DNA from: Azorhizobium oxalatiphilum
Lineage (GTDB): Bacteria; Pseudomonadota; Alphaproteobacteria; Rhizobiales; Xanthobacteraceae
Direction: 5' to 3'
NCBI RefSeq assembly: GCF_014635325.1
Contig: NZ_BMCT01000001.1
Location: 649,743 to 713,742, forward strand
Length of the DNA: 64,000 nt
Numbering within the stretch: position 1 is the stretch's first letter; each line of letters starts with the position of its first letter. Shown here one piece after another: positions 1-9,375 of this stretch. Both the position numbers and the translations under genes were made by a program. The notes beneath the pieces are model-generated. The model was not told where the DNA came from and did no database searches. It saw only the letters and a list, made by a program, of their open reading frames with translations.

Positions 1-786
<786 letters not shown>

Positions 787-911
787 GGCGTCGCTCCGCT
801 GGTGGACAGGAGCCCCCCACTTACGGCCGGCGCGCAACAATCATGTGACGGTCAGCGGAGCCTTGGCGCGTATGACGGGGGTTGTCCCGCCCGACACGTC
901 GAGCATCGCAA

Positions 912-939
912 TTGTCACGTAGCGTCATTGCGTTGTCAT
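912..939. promoter_or_regulatory. Candidate Pho-box-like repeats upstream of phnC
   Basis: Three TGTCA-like half-sites (TTGTCA at 912, GCGTCA at 922, TTGTCA at 933) are spaced 10 and 11 bp apart, close to the 11-bp repeat of PhoB binding sites. They lie 125-150 bp upstream of the phnC start, but read on the strand opposite to phnC, which is not the usual orientation for activation. A weak candidate. Confidence 0.3.
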
Positions 940-1046
940 CGTGATCCATGACACGCCGGATGCCCCTGAATTCCGAGGGATTTCTGCGGTCGGCCGCGGG
1001 TGCCCGCCCGCCGGTGCCGGCTATCGGGCGTATGACAGCGGGGCCC

Positions 1047-1085
1047 AAAAAAGCAGGCGCCGGAGAGCAGAGGCTCTCCGGCGCC
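1047..1085 (-). terminator. Rho-independent terminator, minus strand
   Basis: Perfect 13-bp arms (1056-1068 and 1073-1085) with a 4-nt loop, followed on the minus strand by six U residues (A run at 1047-1052). The nearest upstream minus-strand gene is the amidase, whose stop is about 340 bases away. It may end that transcript or an unrecognised small RNA located between 1090 and 1427. Confidence 0.8.
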
Positions 1086-1427
1086 GCGGTGGTCTTTCCC
1101 GGACCGTGTGTTTCGTTTTGCTTGGTCTACACGGTGGAGTGCGACATGCCGCCGGTCCGTCTTCCATCTGCCGGATGTGCGCAGCGCCAAGGTGCGGGCT
1201 CGCGTGCGCTCTCCGGATCAAGACTGGCTCGGGATTCTTGAGCGTACCTATGCCGAACGTCCGATTGGGCGACCTCCCCATGCGAAGCTTAGCAAAGGAT
1301 ACTGGAAATAAAAGCGCGTATTGTTGCTGCGCTGCATTGGGCTTTGCGGGCGTTGCAGCGCGAAATTGGCGCGTACTGCGACATCACAGGGTTTCCGCGA
1401 TGCCGCAGTGCGAATGTATACCAAATA
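1086..1427. other. Intergenic stretch between amidase and terminator
   Basis: About 340 bases without a convincing protein gene: the open frames here have no ribosome-binding site and no recognisable protein. Because a strong minus-strand terminator sits at its left end, the stretch could hold a long 3' UTR or a small RNA. Confidence 0.4.
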
Positions 1428-2681
1428 TCAGCCGGAAATGGCGCGTTCCAGGAAGGCTGCGGCAGCCAGAGTGCGGTAATCGCGCCCGAACCGCCCCACC
1501 ACCTGAATGCCGATGGGCAGGCCCGTGGGCCCATTGAGGCCAGCCACCGAGACGCAGGGGGTGCCCATCAGCGTCCACAGGCGATTGAGGGCCGGAGAGC
1601 CGGTCGAATCGAGGCCCTCGGGCGCCTCGCCGGGGGCGGCAAAGGTGAGCAAAGCGTCATAATCGGCGAACAGGTCGCCGAGGCGCTGGCGGGCGCGCTT
1701 GGAGGTACGCCGGGCGGCGTCATAGGCCTCGGCGCCGATGGTGCCGGCCTCGCGCAGATGGATGGTCAGCATGGGGGACAGGAGCTCGCGGTCATATTCG
1801 TCCGCCAGCGCCAGTGCGCCCTCGAAATTCTGGATCACCGGCTGGGCTGCGTCCGCCGCCTCGATCTCCACGGGAATGTCGATCTCCGTGACGGTCGCGC
1901 CGGCGGCCGTGGCCGCGCGCACCGCGGCCTCCAGCGCCGCATGGGCACCGGCATCGGCCAGATGGTCGCGCGGCGTGCGCACGAGGGCGAAGCGGGGCGG
2001 GGTGATATCGGCGTCCGCCAGATCAAGGTCGCGGCCGGTGATGGCGCCGGCGCCGAACGCCACGTCTGCCACGCGGGCGCCGAACAGGCCGACGGTGTCG
2101 AGATGCCAGCTATAGACCTTCATGCCCACGGTGGGGATGAGGCGGAAGGTGGGCTTGTAGCCGGTGACGCCGCAGAAGGAGGCCGGCCGCAGCACCGAGC
2201 CGGCGGTCTGGGTGCCCAGCGCCAGCGGCACGATGCCCGCCGCCACCGCCGCCGCCGAGCCCGAGGACGAGCCGCCCGGCGTGTGGGTGAGCCTGCGCGG
2301 ATTGCAGGTGTCGGTGGGCTTCAGGAAGGCGAATTCGGTGGTCTTGGTCTTGCCGAAGATGAGGCCGCCGGCCCGCTTCACCTGCCGCACCACGGCTGCG
2401 TCGGTGCGCGGCACATGGTCGAGGAAGAAGTCCGAGCCATAGGTGGTGGTGAGGCCGGCGGTATCGAAAATGTCCTTCACCGCCACCGGCAGGCCGGCCA
2501 GTGGGGTGGCAGCGAGGCCCTCATCGGCCACGGCCTCCCGGCAGGCCTGCAGGTTGAAGGTCTGGAAGGCGTGGATGTCGCCTTCCTGCTCGGCCGACGA
2601 GAGCACGCATTCGTTGAGCACGTCGCGCGGCGTCGTGCGTCTGGCGCGGATGTCTTCGGCGAGGTCGCGGGCAAGCAACAT
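1428..2681 (-). CDS. Amidase (amidase-signature family)
   Basis: 417-aa amidase-signature enzyme, probably hydrolysing a small amide. The glycine/serine-rich core TPGGSSSGSAAAVAAG carries the cis-Ser and nucleophile Ser of the Ser-cisSer-Lys triad. The catalytic Lys is in LAGLPVAVKDIFDTAG. The C-terminus has the usual PCVSVAGLNGPTGLPIGIQVVG stretch, quoted here only as landmarks PCVSV and GLPIGIQ. I start at ATG 2681 (MLLARDLAEDI) because the open frame upstream is non-homologous and overlaps the neighbouring deacetylase stop. Substrate cannot be told: GatA is unlikely since there is no gatB/gatC beside it. It stands alone on the minus strand after the polysaccharide deacetylase, 76 bases away, and may be co-transcribed with it. 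Confidence 0.85.
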   Translation of the reverse strand: MLLARDLAEDIRARRTTPRDVLNECVLSSAEQEGDIHAFQTFNLQACREAVADEGLAATPLAGLPVAVKDIFDTAGLTTTYGSDFFLDHVPRTDAAVVRQVKRAGGLIFGKTKTTEFAFLKPTDTCNPRRLTHTPGGSSSGSAAAVAAGIVPLALGTQTAGSVLRPASFCGVTGYKPTFRLIPTVGMKVYSWHLDTVGLFGARVADVAFGAGAITGRDLDLADADITPPRFALVRTPRDHLADAGAHAALEAAVRAATAAGATVTEIDIPVEIEAADAAQPVIQNFEGALALADEYDRELLSPMLTIHLREAGTIGAEAYDAARRTSKRARQRLGDLFADYDALLTFAAPGEAPEGLDSTGSPALNRLWTLMGTPCVSVAGLNGPTGLPIGIQVVGRFGRDYRTLAAAAFLERAISG

Positions 2682-2757
2682 GGGATCGGCCTTCGTGCTG
2701 GCGGCAGGAGAGGCGCGGATGCGCCTGCTGCACTGCAAGCTATCGGATTCGCGTGGC

Positions 2758-3819
2758 TTACTGCACCGGCAGAACGCGCCGCCCTGCGCGGGCGGCATCG
2801 TCATAGACCCTGGTGTCGCCGGGGCGCTCGGAATAGCAGGTGCTGGCGATCACAGGCGTACCGGCGGCCAGAAGCTGGCTCACGGTCGCGAACTGGTAGC
2901 CCTTGGCCTTCAGCGCCGGGATGAGGATGCGCAGGGCTTCTGCCGTTTGCTTGCCGCGCCCGTTGGCGTGCATGAGCACGATGGAGCCGGGCTTGATGGC
3001 GTTCAGCATGCTCTGCGCCATGCCCTTGGCGCCGAGGAAGGCGGGATCGCCCGAATCCACGTCCCACTGGATGGCGAGATGGCCGGTCTCGTTCACATAG
3101 GCCATAGCCTGAGGCGAGCAGGAGCCATAGGGGAAGCGGAATAGCCTGGTGCGCTCGGGCACCTGCGGCAGGCGGCAGCCCGCCGCCTCCGCTCCGGCGC
3201 GGCGGTTGGCGAAGGCCATGTCCGCATCCTCCACCTGCCGCTCCATGGAGGCACCCGAGGTGACGCTCATGTTGGCGTGGGACCAGGTGTGGTTGCCCAC
3301 CTCGAACTGCGGATCGGCGATGATCTGGGAGGCCCGCGCGGGATGGCTGGTCATCCATTTGCCACCGGCGAAGAAGGTGGCGGCAACGCTCTGTTCGCGC
3401 AGGTAATCCACCAGCGCGCCGTCATAGCCGGACACTTCGCTGGAGGCCTCGCACAGGTCGAAGGTGAGGGCCACCATCTTCACGCCCGCCGGCAGGGTCA
3501 CACGCCGGATAGAGCCGGAAAGCGCCGCCGGCACCGGCTGCGGCGTGGGCAGCAGGCGCTCGGTGAGCGTATTCCCGGAGGTGGTGTGCGGCTGCACCTT
3601 TTCCTCGCCGGGCACGGCGCGCAGAACATCCGGCGCATAGCAGACAGGCGCAGCCGCGAGCGGGGTGGAAAGGAGGGCGGCTGCGAGGCAGAGGGGGGCG
3701 AGGAGCGAACGGGAGCGTGGCACGGCGATCACGGAATCGAGAGAACGCAGGCTCGTCGCATGCGGGACGGGACGTCGCAAGCGGATTGCGTGGGACAGCA
3801 AGCCTCGAACCAGCCCCAT
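2758..3819 (-). CDS. Secreted polysaccharide deacetylase (NodB homology domain)
   Basis: About 353 aa with a NodB-type deacetylase domain, expected to remove acetyl groups from a cell-surface glycan in the periplasm. Domain motifs in order: MVALTFDLCE (catalytic and metal Asp), GNHTWSH (metal His pair), FRFPYGSC, QWDVDSGD, and IVLMHANGRG. A hydrophobic segment ending LLSTPLAAAP precedes the domain and looks like a signal peptide. The start is uncertain: ATG 3819 is used, but GTG 3732 would place the signal peptide right at the N-terminus, and the frame is open to 3891. The last option would overlap the divergent SDR gene, which starts at 3882. Regulation is not visible. Confidence 0.8.
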   Translation of the reverse strand: MGLVRGLLSHAIRLRRPVPHATSLRSLDSVIAVPRSRSLLAPLCLAAALLSTPLAAAPVCYAPDVLRAVPGEEKVQPHTTSGNTLTERLLPTPQPVPAALSGSIRRVTLPAGVKMVALTFDLCEASSEVSGYDGALVDYLREQSVAATFFAGGKWMTSHPARASQIIADPQFEVGNHTWSHANMSVTSGASMERQVEDADMAFANRRAGAEAAGCRLPQVPERTRLFRFPYGSCSPQAMAYVNETGHLAIQWDVDSGDPAFLGAKGMAQSMLNAIKPGSIVLMHANGRGKQTAEALRILIPALKAKGYQFATVSQLLAAGTPVIASTCYSERPGDTRVYDDAARAGRRVLPVQ

Positions 3820-3881
3820 GACCTTGCGTCCGGTACAGCTTTCCCATGATAGGCTGAGCAGTACGGATCGGGAGGAGTTCG

Positions 3882-4703
3882 ATGCCTTCATCGCAGGATG
3901 CGGTTGCGACGCCCAAGGCCGGCCAGCCCATCGCCCTCATCACCGGCGCCAGCACTGGCATCGGCTATGAACTGGCGCTGCTGCTGGCCCGTGACGGCTA
4001 TCGGCTGGTGCTGGTATCGCGCGATCCGGCCCGGCTGGAGGCTGCGGCGGTGTCGCTGCGGCGGGAGGTGCCGGGCGCCGTGGTGGAAACCCGCACGGCT
4101 GATCTGGCGGACCCGGAGGAGACGCATGCCGCGTGCGCCTTCGCGGCTGGTCTTGCCCCCGATATCCTCATCAACAACGCCGGTTTCGGCGGCTATGGCC
4201 CCTTCGCCCGCTCGAGTGTGGCGGAAGAACAGGCGATGATCGCCACCAACATCACGGCCCTGACGCTGCTGGCCAAGGCGGTGCTGCCGGCCATGCTGGA
4301 GCGCGGCTCCGGCCGCATGCTCAATGTGGGTTCCACCGCCAGTTTCGCCCCGGGGCCGTTCTCCGCCGTCTATGCCGCCACCAAGGCCTATGTGCTTTCC
4401 TTGTCCGAGGCTCTGTCGGAGGAGACGCGGGGCAGCGGTGTCACCGTGACCGCGCTCTGCCCCGGCCCGACGCACACGCGCTTCGCCGACCGGGCCAGCA
4501 TCGGCGGCACGCGCGCCTTCAACGGACCCATCGCCGATGCCCGGAGCGTGGCTGCGGAGGGCTATGCAGCGCTGATGGCGGGCAAGCCCGTGGTGGTGAC
4601 GGGCCTCGTCAACAAGCTGCTGATCTTCGGTGCCCGCCTGCTGCCGCGCACGTTGGTGGCGCGCATCTCGCGGCGGGAACTCACGCCGCCCTCCGGCAGC
4701 TGA
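3882..4703 (+). CDS. Short-chain dehydrogenase/reductase
   Basis: 273-aa classical SDR. The nucleotide-binding motif TGASTGIG is at about residue 21, NNAGFGGYG near 95, the catalytic Ser in NVGSTASF, and Y-x3-K in VYAATKAY, followed by LCPGPTHT. These are the residues needed for NAD(P)-dependent oxidoreduction. The C-terminal LLPRTLVARISRRE resembles SDRs annotated as DltE/YqjQ-like, but the substrate cannot be inferred. The ATG at 3882 has GGAGG at 3871-3875. It is divergent from the deacetylase and followed 95 bases later by pdxY. Confidence 0.85.
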   Translation: MPSSQDAVATPKAGQPIALITGASTGIGYELALLLARDGYRLVLVSRDPARLEAAAVSLRREVPGAVVETRTADLADPEETHAACAFAAGLAPDILINNAGFGGYGPFARSSVAEEQAMIATNITALTLLAKAVLPAMLERGSGRMLNVGSTASFAPGPFSAVYAATKAYVLSLSEALSEETRGSGVTVTALCPGPTHTRFADRASIGGTRAFNGPIADARSVAAEGYAALMAGKPVVVTGLVNKLLIFGARLLPRTLVARISRRELTPPSGS

Positions 4704-4798
4704 CGCTGCGGGAAGAAGTCCCTCAACGGCAGAATCCATTTGTGCTGCGGCGCGCCACGGGTTAACCGGCGCGCAGAGTCATCATCCGTGGCCTGCCG

Positions 4799-5647
4799 AT
4801 GAATATCCTGTCCATTCAGTCCCATGTGGCTTTCGGGCATGTGGGGAACGCCTCCGCCGTCTTCCCGCTGCAGCGGCTTGGCGTGGAGGTGTGGCCGATC
4901 CATACGGTGCAGTTCTCCAACCACACGGGCTATGGCGCGTGGCGGGGGCAGGTGTTCGAGGCCGCCGTGATCGGCGACCTCGTGGCCGGCATCGCCGAGC
5001 GCGGCCAGCTCGGTCGCTGCGACGGCGTGCTGTCCGGCTACATGGGCTCGGCGGATATCGGGGCTGCCATCCTCGATGCGGTGGACAAGGTCCGCGCCGC
5101 CAATCCCCGTGCTGATTATTGCTGCGACCCGGTGATCGGCGACGTGGGACGCGGCATCTTCGTGCGCCCCGGCATTCCGGAATTCATGCGCGAGCAGGCG
5201 GTGCCCGCCGCCGATGTCATCACGCCCAACCAGTTCGAGCTGGAGCTGCTCTCCAACCTGCCCGCCGGCACCCGCGCGGAAGCCGCCGCCGCCTGCGACG
5301 TGCTGCATGCGAGTGGTCCGAAGGTCATTCTCGTCACAAGCCTCGTCACCGCCGAGACGCCGGAGCAGTCCATCGACCTGATGGCCTCGGGGCCGGACGG
5401 GCGCTTCCTCGTGCGCACCCCGCGCCTCGATGTGAGCCCGAACGGGGCGGGGGACGCCATCGCGGCGCTGTTCTTCTTCCATTGGAAGCGCTCGGGCAGT
5501 ACCGCGCTGGCCTTGGCGGCGGCGGCGTCCTCCATCTATGGCCTGCTGTCGCGCACCCATCAGGCTGGTTCGCGCGAATTGCTGTTGGTGGATGCGCAGG
5601 AAGAGTTCGTACGGCCAAGCCATGTCTTCACGGCGGAGAGCATTTAA
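4799..5647 (+). CDS. pdxY: Pyridoxal kinase PdxY
   Basis: 282-aa ribokinase-fold kinase that phosphorylates pyridoxal with ATP in the B6 salvage pathway (cytoplasm). The protein opens MNILSIQSHVAFGHVGN, the diagnostic PdxY/PdxK start. It continues with LSGYMGS, CDPVIGD-GRGIFV, the TPNQFELELLS element, and the catalytic anion hole SPNGAGDAIAALFF near residue 222. The length is normal for the family. PdxY and PdxK are hard to separate without alignment, but the lack of an N-terminal extension favours PdxY. A PhzF-like gene follows 49 bases later. Confidence 0.92.
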   Translation: MNILSIQSHVAFGHVGNASAVFPLQRLGVEVWPIHTVQFSNHTGYGAWRGQVFEAAVIGDLVAGIAERGQLGRCDGVLSGYMGSADIGAAILDAVDKVRAANPRADYCCDPVIGDVGRGIFVRPGIPEFMREQAVPAADVITPNQFELELLSNLPAGTRAEAAAACDVLHASGPKVILVTSLVTAETPEQSIDLMASGPDGRFLVRTPRLDVSPNGAGDAIAALFFFHWKRSGSTALALAAAASSIYGLLSRTHQAGSRELLLVDAQEEFVRPSHVFTAESI

Positions 5648-5696
5648 GGTCTAATTTACAAGACCTTCAGATTGCTGGAATCGCCGGACCCGCCCC

Positions 5697-6593
5697 ATGC
5701 CGCGCCGCTACGTGATCCTCGACGTCTTCACCGATCGTCCGCTGGGCGGCAATCCGCTGGCCGTGGTGCTGGAATCGCAGGGGCTCGACGATGCCGCCAT
5801 GCATCGCATCACCCGCGAGTTCAACCTCTCGGAGACGGTGTTCGTGCTGCCGCCGCGCGATGGCTCCAACACCGCCCGGCTGCGCATCTTCACCACAGCC
5901 CACGAACTGCCCTTCGCCGGACACCCCACAGTGGGTGCGGCGGTGGCGCTGGCGCTGGAAGGCAGGCTCGACGCCGGCACCATGCTGATCGAGGAGACGG
6001 TCGGCATCGTGAAGGCGGAGGTGTCCACGCAAGGTGCCGGTTCACGCAAGGGCGCCGCCACCTTCATCGCGCCACGCCAGAGCGTGCTGGAAGAGGCCGA
6101 GATCTCCCGCAAGGACTGTGCGGATGCCTTGAGCCTCAGCGTGTCCGACATCGGCTTCGACGCCCACCGCCCGGTGGTGGCCTCGGCCGGCGTGCCTTTC
6201 CTGTTCGTGCCGGTGGCGAGCCTGACCGCGCTCGCCCGCGCCCGGCCCGATGAGAGCGCCTTCGTGCGCAATCTCGGGGCCTATGGCGAGGCCATGCTGC
6301 TCTATACGCTTGACGATGAAGGCGATGCGGATTTCCGCGCCCGCATGTTCTCGCCGGGTATCGGCTCCATCGAAGATCCGGCCACCGGCGCTGCGGCCGC
6401 CGCCTTTCCGGCGGTGCTGCTGGATGCGGAAACCCGCATCGACGCCAAGCACCGGGTGCGCATCGATCAGGGCTTCGAGATGGGCCGCCCCAGCCGCATC
6501 AACCTCGGTTTCACGGTGAAGGATGGCAAGCTCACGCAAGTCACCATCGGCGGTTCTGCGGTGGTGGTGGCCGAGGGCGTGCTGCACATCTGA
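5697..6593 (+). CDS. PhzF-family isomerase-like protein
   Basis: 298-aa member of the PhzF/diaminopimelate-epimerase fold. The first half contains VFTDRPLGGNPLAVV, the catalytic-Glu region FNLSETVFVLPP and AGHPTVGAA. The second half contains SPGIGSIEDPATGAAAAAF, the mirrored phosphate/anion loop. These motifs fit family members whose substrates are mostly unknown. No phenazine operon genes are nearby, so a phenazine role is unlikely. The start ATG at 5697 directly opens the conserved MPRRYVILDVFTD. Same strand as pdxY and the flavin enzyme behind it; joint transcription is possible. Confidence 0.88.
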   Translation: MPRRYVILDVFTDRPLGGNPLAVVLESQGLDDAAMHRITREFNLSETVFVLPPRDGSNTARLRIFTTAHELPFAGHPTVGAAVALALEGRLDAGTMLIEETVGIVKAEVSTQGAGSRKGAATFIAPRQSVLEEAEISRKDCADALSLSVSDIGFDAHRPVVASAGVPFLFVPVASLTALARARPDESAFVRNLGAYGEAMLLYTLDDEGDADFRARMFSPGIGSIEDPATGAAAAAFPAVLLDAETRIDAKHRVRIDQGFEMGRPSRINLGFTVKDGKLTQVTIGGSAVVVAEGVLHI

Positions 6594-6793
6594 GCCGGAT
6601 GCCCGAGGGCTGGGGGCTGCCCTTTCGTAAGAACATTGTTCGCCTGTAGGAACGCCGCTTTTTCCAAATCCGCGTCTTGGACTTGGCCGGGGGCGGCCTA
6701 TGTGACCGTCATATGCCCACCCTTGCGGTGTTCCGGCGGATGCCTTGGGCCATGCCCGCATCCCGCCCCGCCGCGTCACGAAAGGTTCTGCCC

Positions 6794-7891
6794 ATGTCGG
6801 CCCGCAGCGCGTCTTTGTTCGAGCCCTACCGCCTCGGCGATCTCACCCTTCCCAACCGCATCGTCATGGCGCCCCTGACCCGCAACCGCGCGGGGTCGGG
6901 CATGGTGGCGACGGCGTTGACGGCCGAATATTACGCCCAGCGCGCCAGCGCCGGCCTGCTGATCTCCGAGGCCAGCCAGATCATCCCAGAGGGGCAGGGC
7001 TATCAGGACACGCCCGGCATCCATTCGCCGGAGCAGATCGCCGGCTGGAAGCAGGTAACGAAGGCGGTGCATGACGCCGGTGGTCGCATCTTCCTGCAGG
7101 CCTGGCATGTGGGCCGCATTTCCCATAGCTCGCTGCAGCCGGGCGGGGGCGCGCCGGTGGCGCCGTCCGCTATTCGCGCCAACGCCAAGACCTTCGTGAA
7201 CAACGCTTTTACCGACGTTTCCGAGCCCCGTGCGCTGGAGACCTCCGAATTGCCGGGCCTCGTCGCCTCTTATGCCAAGGCTGCCGCCAACACCATCGAG
7301 GCGGGCTTTGACGGCTTCGAGGTGCATGCCGCCAATGGCTACCTGCTGGACCAGTTCCTCCGTGATGGCGCCAACAAGCGCACCGATGCTTATGGCGGCT
7401 CCATCGAGAACCGCGCGCGTCTGCTGCTGGAGGTGATGGAAGCGGTGATCGCCGAGATCGGCGCCAAGCGGGTCGGCATCCGCATCTCGCCCGTGACCCC
7501 GGCCAACGACCTGAAGGACAGCAACCCGCAGGCGCTGTTCAATTATGTGGTCGAGAAGCTGGATGCGCTGAAGCCGGTCTATGTGCACACCATCGAGGGC
7601 GCCACCGGCGGCCCGCGCGATGTGGCGCCGGACTTCGATTTCGACGCGCTGCGCCAGCGCTTCTCCGGCACCTGGATGGTCAACAACGGCTACGACAAGG
7701 CGTTGGCTGATAAGGCTTTGGGCGAGGGCAAGGCGGATCTCGTGGCCTTCGGCCGGCCGTTCATCGCCAATCCCGATCTTGTGGAGCGTCTGCGCAGCGA
7801 TGCGCCGCTCGCCGCTCTGGATCAGGCCACCCTCTATGGCGGCGGCGCCAAGGGCTACACCGACTATCCCAAGCTCGGCACCGCCGCGTGA
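6794..7891 (+). CDS. Old Yellow Enzyme family alkene reductase (NADH:flavin oxidoreductase)
   Basis: 365-aa TIM-barrel FMN enzyme that reduces activated C=C bonds or nitro compounds with NAD(P)H. Seen: SLFEPYRLGDLTLPNRIVMAPLTRNRA, with landmarks LPNRIVMAPLTR (FMN site) and QAWHVGRISH near residue 100. VHAANGYLLDQFLRD, with the substrate-binding His/Asn-type motif, is followed by YGGSIENRAR and then GRPFIANPDL (phosphate binding of FMN) at the C-terminus. I start at ATG 6794 (MSARSASLFEP), where homology begins; an upstream in-frame ATG adds only non-conserved residues. The stop overlaps the start of the Nudix gene by 4 bases (GTGA), so translation is probably coupled. NemA/XenB-like; the substrate is not inferable. 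Confidence 0.92.
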   Translation: MSARSASLFEPYRLGDLTLPNRIVMAPLTRNRAGSGMVATALTAEYYAQRASAGLLISEASQIIPEGQGYQDTPGIHSPEQIAGWKQVTKAVHDAGGRIFLQAWHVGRISHSSLQPGGGAPVAPSAIRANAKTFVNNAFTDVSEPRALETSELPGLVASYAKAAANTIEAGFDGFEVHAANGYLLDQFLRDGANKRTDAYGGSIENRARLLLEVMEAVIAEIGAKRVGIRISPVTPANDLKDSNPQALFNYVVEKLDALKPVYVHTIEGATGGPRDVAPDFDFDALRQRFSGTWMVNNGYDKALADKALGEGKADLVAFGRPFIANPDLVERLRSDAPLAALDQATLYGGGAKGYTDYPKLGTAA

Positions 7892-8616
7892 GCTATACGC
7901 CTGCCATTGAAGGCGTTTTCCCGGTTTCCCGGCTCGATCTGAAGGTCGAGCCGGGCATCTGGACCGAGGCCGAGGCGCACCGGGCCGAGATCGACGCCCA
8001 CTTCGCCCGGCGCAAGGTTGAGACGCCGCAGATCTGGAACGGGCGGGTGCTGGTGATGCGGCATCTGAGCCTCGACGGCGACCTGCTGACCGGGCGTTTC
8101 ATCGAGGTTGATTTCGCGTCCTTCCTCTGGTGGCGGGACCATGGCTGGCGGCCGGAATTCAATGTTTACAATGCCTTTGGCGCAGCCGCGCTGGAAGGGC
8201 CGGAGGGCGCTTTCCTGCTCGGCGTGATGGGCGACTGGACCGCTGCTGCCGGCAAAGTCTACTTCCCCTGCGGGACGCCGGACCTCTCCGATGTGACGCC
8301 CCAGGGCGTGGTGGATTTCGAGGCCAGCATGCGCCGGGAGCTGACCGAGGAGACCGGCCTCACCTTCGAGGACATCGCCGAAGACCGGGGCTGGACGCTG
8401 GTTCTGGACCAGCGCCGGGTGGCGGTGCTGCGCCGTCTCGTGACCCGCGAACCCGCGCAGATACTGGCTTCGCGCGTGCGCGCCGGGCTGGCGGGGCAGG
8501 TGCATCCGGAACTGTCCGACATGCGCGTGGTCGCCGCGCCGGCCGATATCACCCCCGATGTGATGCCCTTCGCCGCCACCTACATGCGACACCTGTGGGC
8601 GGCCGCAAAGGCTTGA
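7888..8616 (+). CDS. Nudix hydrolase family protein
   Basis: 242-aa protein with a recognisable Nudix box: RELTEETGL at residues 150-158 with Gly and Glu residues upstream, so it should hydrolyse a nucleoside diphosphate linked to another moiety using Mg2+. The N-terminal 100 residues (PVSRLDLKVEPG, then WNGRVLVMRHLSLDGDLLTGRF) are conserved-looking but not a known separate domain. It starts at a GTG that overlaps the stop of the flavin oxidoreductase by 4 bases, which argues for co-translation. Substrate (NADH, ADP-ribose, sugar nucleotide) is unknown; the pairing with an NAD(P)H-dependent enzyme is only suggestive. Confidence 0.8.
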   Translation: MSYTPAIEGVFPVSRLDLKVEPGIWTEAEAHRAEIDAHFARRKVETPQIWNGRVLVMRHLSLDGDLLTGRFIEVDFASFLWWRDHGWRPEFNVYNAFGAAALEGPEGAFLLGVMGDWTAAAGKVYFPCGTPDLSDVTPQGVVDFEASMRRELTEETGLTFEDIAEDRGWTLVLDQRRVAVLRRLVTREPAQILASRVRAGLAGQVHPELSDMRVVAAPADITPDVMPFAATYMRHLWAAAKA

Positions 8617-8775
8617 GGTTGCACGGTCCGGCAGTCACAAACGGCTGATCCGGCCGCTTTCCGACCGGGGCCTGTGGCATTGTTGTGCCAACGCTCTAGC
8701 ATGGCGTCGGGCACGGGAACCGGCTGCCGCTCCGGCGGCTTTCCCTTGCGCAAGAAGCAAGCAAGGAGAAGGGCT

Positions 8776-9306
8776 ATGGCGACCTGGGCTGTGTGGGTGG
8801 GGAGCGTGCGCAAGGGCTCCTACAATGCAATGGTGGCGCGGACCCTGCCGGAGCTGGCGCCGGCCGGCACCACCTTCGATTTTCTGCCCTCCGTGGCCGA
8901 TTTTCCCATCTATGACGCGGACATACAGGCCGGGGGCTTTCCGCCCGTGGTGGAGGATACGGCGGCCCGCATCGCCAAGGCGGACGGGCTGATCATCGTC
9001 ACCCCGGAATACAATTACTCGGTGCCCGGCGGGCTGAAGAATGCCATCGACTGGGTGTCGCGCATGCCCACCAAGCCTTTGGCAAAGAAGAAGGTTCTGA
9101 TCCAGTCGGCGTCCATGGGCGTGTTCGGCGGGGCGCGGGCGCAGTATCACCTGCGGCAGATGCTGGTGTTCCTCGACGCCAGTGTTTTCAACGTGCCGGA
9201 GGTGATGGTGGGCAAGGTGCAGACGCTGGTGGCCGACGGCAAGCTGACCGATGCCACCACCCGCGACTTCATCGCCGGGCAGCTCAAGGCCTTCTCGGAA
9301 TTCTGA
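8776..9306 (+). CDS. NADPH-dependent FMN reductase (flavodoxin-like)
   Basis: 176-aa flavodoxin-fold reductase. WVGSVRKGSYNAMVARTL forms the FMN phosphate loop (GSVRKGSYN), and TPEYNYSVPGGLKNAIDWVSR is the diagnostic motif of the NADPH:FMN/quinone/chromate reductase family (landmarks TPEYNYS and LKNAIDW). A very good ribosome-binding site, AAGGAG at 8763-8768, selects ATG 8776. This is a soluble dimeric enzyme; its natural electron acceptor cannot be told. It ends the plus-strand run and converges on queD. Confidence 0.9.
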   Translation: MATWAVWVGSVRKGSYNAMVARTLPELAPAGTTFDFLPSVADFPIYDADIQAGGFPPVVEDTAARIAKADGLIIVTPEYNYSVPGGLKNAIDWVSRMPTKPLAKKKVLIQSASMGVFGGARAQYHLRQMLVFLDASVFNVPEVMVGKVQTLVADGKLTDATTRDFIAGQLKAFSEF

Positions 9307-9375
9307 GGCTTTGCAGAAGGATAGGTGAGGCGAGGGGCGTTGAGCGCCCCTCGTATTCCGCCCATGGAAGGCCGC

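Noticed and set aside
1086-1427. tRNA or other stable RNA
   Set aside because: No cloverleaf with the conserved T-loop GTTCRA was seen on either strand; the stretch is only reported as possible RNA because of its terminator.
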